Source of the DNA: Gammaproteobacteria bacterium
Lineage (GTDB): Bacteria; Pseudomonadota; Gammaproteobacteria; GCA-2400775
Assembly (NCBI GenBank): GCA_016765075.1
Contig: JAESQP010000037.1
Coordinates: forward strand, 1 to 43,113
Reading direction: 5' to 3'
Length of the DNA: 43,113 nucleotides
Shown: piece after piece, positions 25,945 to 33,498 of the stretch
Position numbering within the stretch: the stretch's first letter is position 1
How the letters are laid out: each line of letters starts with the position of its first letter
Translations under genes and position numbers: made by a program
Notes under the pieces: model-generated
Seen by the model: the letters and a program-made list of their open reading frames with translations, nothing else
The model's database searches: none
What the model was told of the DNA's origin: nothing

Positions 25945-27717
25945 ATGAGGGCATTACTAAGAATATTACTACCACACAATAGAGAGTTTCGACGCCAGAT
26001 AATGTTATTAGTGTCAGTCGGCATTCTTGTGTTAGCGCTGGTCTCTTCGCTATTAACTGCGTGGGTTACCAGTAAAAATTCACGTCAGCAGCTTATTGAT
26101 CAAGGCTTACAGCTGACCCAGAGTTTTGCTGAGCAAAGCGTATTAGCACTATTATTTGAATCTGCCGAAAACGCAGAAGATTTGGTTGCCAGCACCTTAT
26201 CTTTCCCAAATGTAATGTATGTTAAGTTATTGACACATGATGGAAAAATGCTGCTGCATGAAGGGGATGATTCGGTTGATAAACTCAAAAATATTCAGGC
26301 AAATGTGCGCGGAAGGCTGGGCTTCGAGGGTTCTTTTCAAGCCCCCCTTGAGGGGCGCACGCTGCACCCCGAGAGCCTGTTACCCGTGCCAAGCACGGAG
26401 CAGGCTCCGCGAAAGCGTAGGGGTAGGATGCCTGAAGTCGTTGAGCAGGGCGCGGTTTTACTCTGTGAAACGGATATCTACCTCTGTTTTCGCGCCCCTG
26501 TGTTTGATAGGCAGGCAGACGAACAAATAGTAGCGTTTATTGGTAGTGATCAAGCTCCAAATTTATTGGGGTTTGCCGACATAGTGATGAGTAAGGCTGA
26601 GTTAAATTCCCAACGTATAACGACTATTTTGCAATATACCCTAGTGTCTTTTGTGCTGGCCATTATCATTTTGCTTGTTTTACAAAAAATATTATCCCGT
26701 ATCGTGACGCCTTTGAGTGAACTGTCTGCATTAATGCACAAGCAAGACGTAGGGGAAAAGACATCACGAGCGAAGATTAGGGGGCCAGTAGAAATTCGAG
26801 ATATGGCACATGCTTTTAACTCTATGATGGATGTATTGGATGAACGCGATCTGCGTCTACGTAATCAAAATGACAATTTAGAGAACAAAATAAAGGAACG
26901 TACACGTGACTTGCGTGATGCGCGTGATGCGGCAATTCAGGCAAGCAAACATAAGTCAGCCTTCCTCGCCAATATGAGTCACGAGCTAAGAACACCTATG
27001 AACTCTGTACTGGGTTATACCAGTATGGTGCTTGAGGATGCTCGTAGCGATCATTTTAATCTTGCAACTTGTGTCGAAGACCTCAGCCGAGTCGACAATG
27101 CGGGTAAGCATTTGTTGTCAATGATTAATAATATTCTTGACCTGGCAAAAATTGAAGCCGGGCGCATGGAATTAGAATGTGGCACGGTTGATATTAAACA
27201 ATTGGCAGGTCAGGTTGAAGATAGTGTATTACCCCTGATTACGGATAAAAATAATAAATTAGTAGTGGACGTGGTGTCTGATGTCAGCTCTTTGTCGATG
27301 GATGCTGTTAAGCTGAGACAAATTTTAATTAACTTGCTGAGTAACGCCGCCAAATTTACCGAACAAGGCACCATAACACTGAAAATCGAGCACAGTATTG
27401 ATGCATTGTTTTGTTCTGTTGTTGATACCGGTATGGGCATGGATGAAGAACAGCAGCAGCGAATATTTCAAGCGTTTAAGCAGGGGAATATGACAACCAC
27501 CAAGGAGTTTGGTGGCACCGGTTTAGGTTTAACGATTTCGCAACATTTGTGTGCCTTGATGGGCGGCACAATTAAAGTGAAAAGTGACTTGGGAAAAGGG
27601 TCGGCGTTGTATTTCACATTGCCACTACCGTTGCAAGAGCACCAGTCAGAAGAAGCTCAGTTGGTAGGACTGGTGGGTAAGTATAGGCTGCCAGAGGAGA
27701 GAGCTTTGTCAAGTTGA
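25945..27717 (+). CDS. Membrane sensor histidine kinase with repeat-derived segment
   Basis: A 590-residue hybrid-less kinase. TM1 is near 20-41, the extracytoplasmic domain spans about 42-229, TM2 is near 230-248, then come HAMP (about 249-304), a coiled coil and HisKA with His346 in FLANMSHELRTPMNSVLGYT. The ATPase domain has LINLLSNAAKFT, DTGMGM and GGTGLGLTIS. No receiver domain is fused and no regulator is adjacent. ATG 25945 is chosen because the 36 codons upstream are encoded by the palindromic composite; those codons are also open. Residues about 126-161 (including TLHPESLLPVPSTEQAPRKR) are encoded by P1/P2 sequence and are unusually Pro/Arg-rich for this domain. The preceding binding protein may be its ligand sensor. 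Confidence 0.85.
   Translation: MRALLRILLPHNREFRRQIMLLVSVGILVLALVSSLLTAWVTSKNSRQQLIDQGLQLTQSFAEQSVLALLFESAENAEDLVASTLSFPNVMYVKLLTHDGKMLLHEGDDSVDKLKNIQANVRGRLGFEGSFQAPLEGRTLHPESLLPVPSTEQAPRKRRGRMPEVVEQGAVLLCETDIYLCFRAPVFDRQADEQIVAFIGSDQAPNLLGFADIVMSKAELNSQRITTILQYTLVSFVLAIIILLVLQKILSRIVTPLSELSALMHKQDVGEKTSRAKIRGPVEIRDMAHAFNSMMDVLDERDLRLRNQNDNLENKIKERTRDLRDARDAAIQASKHKSAFLANMSHELRTPMNSVLGYTSMVLEDARSDHFNLATCVEDLSRVDNAGKHLLSMINNILDLAKIEAGRMELECGTVDIKQLAGQVEDSVLPLITDKNNKLVVDVVSDVSSLSMDAVKLRQILINLLSNAAKFTEQGTITLKIEHSIDALFCSVVDTGMGMDEEQQQRIFQAFKQGNMTTTKEFGGTGLGLTISQHLCALMGGTIKVKSDLGKGSALYFTLPLPLQEHQSEEAQLVGLVGKYRLPEERALSS
26341..26432. repeat. P1/P2 repeat inserted in frame in the kinase gene
   Basis: GCACCCCGAGAG (P1 edge, 26363-26374) and P2 with ACCCGTGCCAAGCACGGAG then CAGGCTCCGCGAAAGCG. 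A CCCCCTTGAGGGG palindrome just before it also occurs in the reverse P1 at 25862-25880. The P2 frame used here (PSTEQAPRKR) differs from the one used in ispG ([10 protein letters not shown]). Exact boundaries are uncertain by about 20 bases. Confidence 0.8.
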
Positions 27718-27722
27718 ACACA

Positions 27723-29225
27723 TTATTGTATTCCTTTGCTTGGGCCTCGTTCTGGCGCAGTTCCAGCAATTAGCTCGTTTATATACTCAAACGCAGTATC
27801 TCCAAATACGCTACAAAGCTTATTGCTTACATCAACAGCAGCTTGAAAATGCACGCCTGCCCATACCCGGCTTTGACCGCAATCTTGGCTAAACTCTGTC
27901 CAGGTTTTCCAACTCAAAGTAGTATTAGTAGCAGGAGTAATGCCTGGCTCTGTTTTGGATGAGCCCACTGTGCGGTCAACCTGGAAGCCCAAGGTATCGC
28001 TATTAAAATACTTACGGGCTGCCTGTGCCTGAGCCGTACAGAAACAAGCCGAAGCCGATGGATATTCCGGATGATCTGCTGCTGCCAGGTAGCTTTTCCA
28101 TTCCTTGCCTGGAATATCATCAACGCTACCTTGTCCCACACCTCCCCATGCCGTTACAGCTTTATCGCCATAGATATGGTGAATTGCGCTAAACGGTCTT
28201 ACCGCATCATAACGCCGTTTTTCCTGCCAAATTACAATACCTGCATCAAATGAGGCCATATTGACCAGAAAATCCAGGTGAATAAATTCCAATAGCGATA
28301 AACCTCGTGATTGTGCAACAAATATAGCGGTTGTTGCCAAGCTAGCTATCTTGTCATCAAAAAACTCGGCTGACAGTTTTTGCTTATCAGTTAACTTAGC
28401 CGAAATTTTTAAAACCCTGTCTGCTTGAGCCTTATAATTATTCAATTCAAGGTGATTGCTATTCACTGGTGGGGGAACCTGATAAGCCGTTGCGGTTTGA
28501 TAGGAATAGGGTTCTACCAGCGCATACTGTGGTGTGACAAATTGCTGAATCTTGTACAGACCCATACTTTTGCGCTGCATATCTGGCTGCCAGCGTGATG
28601 GGTCTCGCAGCTGATAGGCGGTGTTAATGGGCTGGTATTCCGTATAGTCCCTATACGGCATCCTGTTGTAGCGCTGATCACCTTCATCGCCGAGTTGGTT
28701 CATGCCATCGTGCTCGCGTCCGCTGACCACGCCATTGCCAGCGGCGTTGCCAATGCCAATGGCAGTTGTTAAGTCGGTACTATCGTCATCAGGATTTAAA
28801 CCAATGTTTGTTAACATATCACGCCAAACCTGTTCTTGTTGTGGGGCTAGGCTGTTTAATATTCGGTATGATGCATAGAGTAGTGCGATATTGATATTGC
28901 GATTGGTTTTAGATTCCAGCGCTGGTCGTCTGCCTAACCGTGTGTAGACCCCTACTGCAGTAGGATGATACGGTGCGGCCGCATCAAACCATGCGTTAGT
29001 GGTTAAAGCCGAGGTTCTTAATATCAGACTGGCATCGCCACCACTTGGAGAAATATGATGACCGAATGGCGCGACGGTTGGAAAGAAGATTTCTGTTAAG
29101 GCATTGCCACTATCAAAATCAAAACCTTCTGCTAGCGCATTTTTCTGCGTTAAACCACAGAGCAATAATAGAATAAATATTAATTTAGGTGTCTTTAGTC
29201 TTTGCATAAAATGCTGATTGTTCAT
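27723..29225 (-). CDS. Vanadium haloperoxidase/PAP2-like secreted protein
   Basis: A 500-residue protein with a signal peptide (LIFILLLLCGLTQKNALA). The vanadate/phosphate-binding motifs appear as K-x6-RP (Lys336, Arg343-Pro344 in KRRYDAVRP), a second loop at 389-393 and SRVWAGVHFQAA (Arg453, His459). In the second loop the standard PSGH reads PSAS, so the acid-base histidine equivalent is Ser392. It may be a distinct subfamily, a phosphatase or an inactive form. GGAAAT upstream supports start 29225. It is last in a leftward run behind the TonB receptor and converges on the kinase. Confidence 0.75.
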   Translation of the reverse strand: MNNQHFMQRLKTPKLIFILLLLCGLTQKNALAEGFDFDSGNALTEIFFPTVAPFGHHISPSGGDASLILRTSALTTNAWFDAAAPYHPTAVGVYTRLGRRPALESKTNRNINIALLYASYRILNSLAPQQEQVWRDMLTNIGLNPDDDSTDLTTAIGIGNAAGNGVVSGREHDGMNQLGDEGDQRYNRMPYRDYTEYQPINTAYQLRDPSRWQPDMQRKSMGLYKIQQFVTPQYALVEPYSYQTATAYQVPPPVNSNHLELNNYKAQADRVLKISAKLTDKQKLSAEFFDDKIASLATTAIFVAQSRGLSLLEFIHLDFLVNMASFDAGIVIWQEKRRYDAVRPFSAIHHIYGDKAVTAWGGVGQGSVDDIPGKEWKSYLAAADHPEYPSASACFCTAQAQAARKYFNSDTLGFQVDRTVGSSKTEPGITPATNTTLSWKTWTEFSQDCGQSRVWAGVHFQAAVDVSNKLCSVFGDTAFEYINELIAGTAPERGPSKGIQ

Positions 29226-29280
29226 TTCATTTCCCTTAATCTTAGGCGAGGTAATCCATTGATAGATTTAGTTGCGATTT

Positions 29281-29483
29281 CACTGCTGTCCCCTTAACTT
29301 TTTTCCGTCATTCCCGCGCAGGCGGGAATCCAGAATGTCGTTGAAACCACTGGGTTTCAGTCTTCGCTAGAATGACAGCAGGAGGTTATTGATTTTCATT
29401 TCTCTAATCCCACAAAGTAACCTAATAGCTAAGTGTTATGCCAGTTAAACAATGATACATATTAAGTTAACGGGACAGCAGTG
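29281..29483. repeat. MITE-like element with 20-bp ends and inner GTCATTCC repeat
   Basis: CACTGCTGTCCCCTTAACTT (29281-29300) and AAGTTAACGGGACAGCAGTG (29464-29483) are inverted repeats with one mismatch. Nested at 29307-29376 is a palindromic unit GTCATTCCCGCGCAGGCGGG ending in GAATGAC. It fills the gap between the haloperoxidase-like and receptor genes. Confidence 0.8.
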
Positions 29484-29490
29484 TTACGAT

Positions 29491-31599
29491 TTAAATACGA
29501 TATTCCAAGCTAATGAAGCCGTGAATGCCAGGCAAAGGTAAATCATTAGTGATCGCCGGTGCAGGCACGCCATTCAAGCTAGGTTCGCGGGCATCCTCAT
29601 CAAATAAATTACGCACAATCAATGATATGTCTAAGGGTAGTTTGCCAAAGCTATGACGTAGGCCGAGATCGACTGTGGCGTAATCATCAATATCATCACG
29701 CGGGTCATCGAATGCACGCTTTCTGCTGCCTACCCAGTTAATTTGTGTATTTAACTGCCAGCCGTGAATAAACTGCCAATCGCTGCGGATATAAATTTGA
29801 TGCTGCGGTGCATTGGCGACATCACTGTTACTATCTTCGTCGGTGGATTTTTGAAAGGCATAGTTGGCCAGCAAGTTCAGTTCGTCATTGACGCGCCAAT
29901 TCATTTCCCACTCCAGGCCGAAGCCAGTTTGATCGCCGGTATTTTGAATTACAACTGCTGACGAAGTAGTGGGTACAGGCCGAATAATATCGCGTAACTC
30001 ATAACGAAAAATATTAAGCGTTGTCGCAATATCCTGGGTTGGGTGATAATCAAAAGCCAACTCGATGGTGTCAATAATTTCTGGGTCAAGATTAGGATTA
30101 CCCAGCGCCACCGGGTTATTGATATTTCGTGTCTCCGCGAACGAGGGTGCCCTAAAAGCACGACCATATAACAGTTTGGTGGTGAGGTTATAGGCCGATT
30201 GCCAGACCAAGGCAGCACGCGGATTAATAGTAGTGCCAAAGTCGGAATAATTATCCCAGCGTACACCTGCGGTCAAATCCCAATCACGCGTGAAATTCCA
30301 TTCGTCCTGAACGAAGAGATATTGAATGGTACGACTACCCGGCTGTATAAAAACCTGGTTTGGGTCATTGCTAACATCAATAACATTACCACCAGCAATG
30401 GTTGTCGGTAGAAAATTGTTATCTAACTGAAAATTTCTACTTTCTCTCACCCTGTCAATTTCCTCATGGTTGACCCCTGCTCCGAGCCGAATTCGGTGAT
30501 TGGTAAAACCGTGATAAAACGCCGAGCCGCCGAATCGCACATGGCGCTCAAAGACATCCGGATTGCCAAGCACGCCATTGGTAAAGGTTTGTCCATTGGG
30601 GAAGCTGGCGCCTGCTGGAAACAGAAATAAGTCGGATTTTGCGCTGGTGTCGAAATAACTTAACTGCCCAGTGAAGTCCCAATTATCGAAGCTGTCTTCA
30701 TTTTTGTAGGTCAGGTCGGCGTTAAAGCGTTCGCTATTACCTTCACCGATAGGATCGAGCGTTGGACCGACACCTGCACCGGTGCCGACGTTTTTTCTGT
30801 CCTGGTAACCCAGTCTTAGTTGCCAATCCAAGCGCGTTAAATCGAGGCGCACATCCAGCGTCTCACGTTGGGTATTGACTGGCCCGGGTGCGTTAGAGGC
30901 AGCAGTACCTTGCGCGTTGTCAAGCGCGGTTTGCGCATCGAATTCGACAATCTCACGTTGGCCATCTGTTTTGTGATATTGAAATGAAAACGCGACATCG
31001 AGGCCATTATTACTTTGGCCATGCAGTAACCACACGCGTTGGCTGTCAAAGGAACCGGCACCGGTGCCGATTTGTGTACCGTTAATTTCGCTGGCGCTTT
31101 TGGTGACGATATTAATGGTGCCAGCAAAGGCATCGGCGCCATGCAAGGCCGAGCCAGGGCCACGAATCACTTCGATGCGCGAAATATTTTTAACCGGCAT
31201 GCCACCCCAAACCAGGCTTCTGTCTCCTGCAAAGAGATTGGTAATGGGTATGCCGTTAATCAACACCAGTACTTGGGGGTTGGTGTCTGAATAGATGCCG
31301 CGAATCGTATAGATGGGGTTATAGCCACGTGATGACCGTGCGACATGCAGGCCAGGAATGGTTTCGAGGATTTGATCGAGATCGGTGGCACCGATAGCCT
31401 CTATATCATCGGCAGTAATCACGCTGGCCACAGCCGGTGCGCGCGAGATCGCTTGGCTTGTTCCGGTTGCCAGGCTAATAAATTCTTCACCGCCATAAAG
31501 CAGATCAAGTTCTTCTTCCTGAGATAGCTGTGCTATTGCTGTACTGCAAGCTAAAAAAACAAGAAAAAGCCCAAGTGCAGGGCTAAGATGTGGCGGCAT
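29491..31599 (-). CDS. TonB-dependent outer-membrane receptor
   Basis: A 702-residue receptor for energised uptake of a large or scarce ligand. Signal peptide about 1-24; the plug domain includes ASVITADDIEAIGATDLDQI, LETIPGLHVARS, YTIRGIYSD and IEVIRGPGSALHGADAFAGT. The barrel follows and ends LPLPGIHGFISLEYRI. The TonB box is not clear; EEELDLLYGGEEF may take its place. It looks like the FepA/CirA-type group, but substrate cannot be read off. GGGGAGGAG immediately before ATG 31599 is a strong though close SD. It is on the same strand as the citrate-synthase-like genes 81 bases upstream. Confidence 0.93.
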   Translation of the reverse strand: MPPHLSPALGLFLVFLACSTAIAQLSQEEELDLLYGGEEFISLATGTSQAISRAPAVASVITADDIEAIGATDLDQILETIPGLHVARSSRGYNPIYTIRGIYSDTNPQVLVLINGIPITNLFAGDRSLVWGGMPVKNISRIEVIRGPGSALHGADAFAGTINIVTKSASEINGTQIGTGAGSFDSQRVWLLHGQSNNGLDVAFSFQYHKTDGQREIVEFDAQTALDNAQGTAASNAPGPVNTQRETLDVRLDLTRLDWQLRLGYQDRKNVGTGAGVGPTLDPIGEGNSERFNADLTYKNEDSFDNWDFTGQLSYFDTSAKSDLFLFPAGASFPNGQTFTNGVLGNPDVFERHVRFGGSAFYHGFTNHRIRLGAGVNHEEIDRVRESRNFQLDNNFLPTTIAGGNVIDVSNDPNQVFIQPGSRTIQYLFVQDEWNFTRDWDLTAGVRWDNYSDFGTTINPRAALVWQSAYNLTTKLLYGRAFRAPSFAETRNINNPVALGNPNLDPEIIDTIELAFDYHPTQDIATTLNIFRYELRDIIRPVPTTSSAVVIQNTGDQTGFGLEWEMNWRVNDELNLLANYAFQKSTDEDSNSDVANAPQHQIYIRSDWQFIHGWQLNTQINWVGSRKRAFDDPRDDIDDYATVDLGLRHSFGKLPLDISLIVRNLFDEDAREPSLNGVPAPAITNDLPLPGIHGFISLEYRI

Positions 31600-31680
31600 T
31601 ACTCCTCCCCATGGTGCTAATTATTCCTTTATGCCAAGGCCATCGGCGCTACTTTACGATAAGCTTAGATGAGATACAGT

Positions 31681-32484
31681 CTACCAGCTCCTGGCCATTT
31701 TGCCGTGGTAGGCGACCACGTCGCAGCGAACAGGCAAAAATGTGCCTTGTGTTTGTTTTAAGCTGTCAATAAAGCACGGCAGCATGCCGCCGGTAAAGCC
31801 AAGGCACACATAGTGGGCAAATTCGTCACGAGACAGCCCCCTGTCTATAGCGATCGCTGCGACGGGCGCGGCAATATTCATTTTCATGCGCCAACGCCCC
31901 TTGATTAAGGTTTTTTCTATCTCATAGGCCAGTTGCAAATGCAGGCCGGGTTCAAAGCCTAGTCTGTCTAACAGTTTCGATAAGGGTTTTATGCGTTCAT
32001 CCTTATTGATAATGGGTCTGCCATAACCGGCTATGGATCGATGGGCGCTGAGTTCTTGTTGCAGCATGTCTTTTAAACAGGTATCGGTGGAGTCGAGCAT
32101 TAATTGACAGCGTGTTAAAAAATCATAAGCCCTGACCAAAGGTTGACCACCATATAACTGGGCTTCGGATAAGGCGTTGGCACCGCTGAGCGCCAATGTT
32201 GGTGTTGAGCGTACTGTGCCAGCCAGGGCGGCGACGCGGTTATTCCATACCCGTGGATCAGGATAGCTGGTACATAGCACCCAGATGCCTTCAAACAGTT
32301 TGATTTCGTTGTCACTGAAACGGCGCCCGGTAATGGCGAACAGCAATAGCTCCATCCAGCGCATATCTTTGAGTTCAGTGAACAAGTCTTTGCCACGGAT
32401 GACAACGCGCTCGCCGGGGAACGACAAGCCCATCGCTGTTTGCCAACTATTTTCTGCTGCGAGTAATTTTTCAGGTGAGGTCAT
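31681..32484 (-). CDS. Citrate-synthase-like protein 2, divergent
   Basis: A 267-residue protein of the citrate synthase/citryl-CoA lyase superfamily, much shorter than citrate synthase (about 430). Recognisable parts are MRWMELLLFAITGRRFSDNE, CTSYPDPRVWNNRVAALAGT, GGQPLVRAYDFLTRC and IAGYGRPIINKDERIKPLS. The last aligns with the family's GFGHP-x-YP block, but its His is Arg here. The C-terminal part MNIAAPVAAIAIDRGLSRDE also lacks the usual acidic catalytic residue. AGGAA six bases before ATG 32484 is the SD; the arm of a palindromic element begins right behind it. It is a paralogue of the next gene and may form a complex with it. Confidence 0.6.
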   Translation of the reverse strand: MTSPEKLLAAENSWQTAMGLSFPGERVVIRGKDLFTELKDMRWMELLLFAITGRRFSDNEIKLFEGIWVLCTSYPDPRVWNNRVAALAGTVRSTPTLALSGANALSEAQLYGGQPLVRAYDFLTRCQLMLDSTDTCLKDMLQQELSAHRSIAGYGRPIINKDERIKPLSKLLDRLGFEPGLHLQLAYEIEKTLIKGRWRMKMNIAAPVAAIAIDRGLSRDEFAHYVCLGFTGGMLPCFIDSLKQTQGTFLPVRCDVVAYHGKMARSW

Positions 32485-32496
32485 GTTTTATTCCTA

Positions 32497-32656
32497 TTCG
32501 AATGGCACTTACTTAAGACATTGAAATAGCGCTATTACGTCATTCCGGCATTCTTTTAGCCGGAATCCAAGCCTCAATAGCTGGATTCCGGCTAAAAGAA
32601 TGCCGGAATGACGGGAGTGGCTGATAAATGTTTCTTAAGTAAGCACCATTCTATTC
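32497..32656. repeat. MITE-like element with 32-bp inner palindrome
   Basis: The inner arms, CGTCATTCCGGCATTCTTTT and twelve more bases (32538-32569), and their exact complement (32582-32613), are separated by 12 bases. Outer arms carry CTTACTTAAGA at both ends (32508-32518 and 32632-32644 reversed). It separates the two citrate-synthase-like genes and could affect their shared message, since it should fold strongly in RNA. Confidence 0.85.
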
Positions 32657-32672
32657 CGATTCCTTATTACTG

Positions 32673-33485
32673 TTAGGGTCTGTTGTTAGGGCCAGGGTCG
32701 TTAGTGAGTGTGACCGCATTTTTAAAAAAGGGATATTTACGCCAGCCATAATGGCGTTGTTCTAAAGCATGTGCGCCGGCACCGGGTAGACGTAATAGTA
32801 GATAGAGCATCTCACCCTGTTCGGGTGATAGCTCCAGATCAGTCAATGCGGCAGCCATTAGTCCGGTCATAGCCAGGGGCATATTGGCGCTGCTTTCTAA
32901 TTGTTCGCGCTGTGTTTGTAACCAGGGCAATGCTTTGCCTGGTGACAGTGCAGTGAGGTGTTTGAGGCTTTGTAGAACAGGCGTTGCGCAGTGAGCGCCA
33001 TGCGGATCAAAGCCGGGTGTGTGTTCCATCTCAGGCCAGACATCAACACGCGCAGGCTTGGGTGGTTGCGCGATGATGGCCTGCCATGCTGTTAATGAAC
33101 AAGCACATTGTTGCCAGTATTGCATGGCGAGAAAGACTTCTCTGGCGCCGCCCAATTGACCTGCGCCAACCGATAAGGCGGCAATGAGACTGGCCGCACT
33201 GTGCGAACCCCCCACCCCGCCTAACATGGCAGCACGGACGGAATGATCACGCGGCCCGGGGTTTGCCAGCACAACAGCAATGCCTTCGAGTAATTGGCTT
33301 TGTTCGGCAGTGGGGCGTTCCAGGGTATATAACAGGAAGAGATAGTCGATCCAACTGATTTTCCCCAGCAAATCACCATAGACATCATAGCCACTGCAAA
33401 AACAACGTTTTGCCGCAAAGGGATTATCGTTTTCTGCTTCTTCTTGCCAGATTTTTGTATTAATTACTTCTTGTTTGTCTGTCAT
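32673..33485 (-). CDS. Citrate-synthase-like protein 1 (citryl-CoA lyase-like)
   Basis: A 270-residue protein. The N-terminal half matches short citryl-CoA lyase-like proteins: NPFAAKRCFCSGYDVYGDLL, LANPGPRDHSVRAAMLGGVG, and SVGAGQLGGAREVFLAMQYW. The block TPGFDPHGAHCATPVLQSL stands where GFGHP normally occurs, so the catalytic His is shifted or lost. The end has LLLRLPGAGAHALEQRHYGW. The reaction may be C-C bond cleavage or formation on a CoA ester, or it may not be catalytic. It lies 13 bases after the ThDP enzyme with no SD, which suggests translational coupling. Confidence 0.6.
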   Translation of the reverse strand: MTDKQEVINTKIWQEEAENDNPFAAKRCFCSGYDVYGDLLGKISWIDYLFLLYTLERPTAEQSQLLEGIAVVLANPGPRDHSVRAAMLGGVGGSHSAASLIAALSVGAGQLGGAREVFLAMQYWQQCACSLTAWQAIIAQPPKPARVDVWPEMEHTPGFDPHGAHCATPVLQSLKHLTALSPGKALPWLQTQREQLESSANMPLAMTGLMAAALTDLELSPEQGEMLYLLLRLPGAGAHALEQRHYGWRKYPFFKNAVTLTNDPGPNNRP

Positions 33486-33498
33486 AATTTATATCGAT

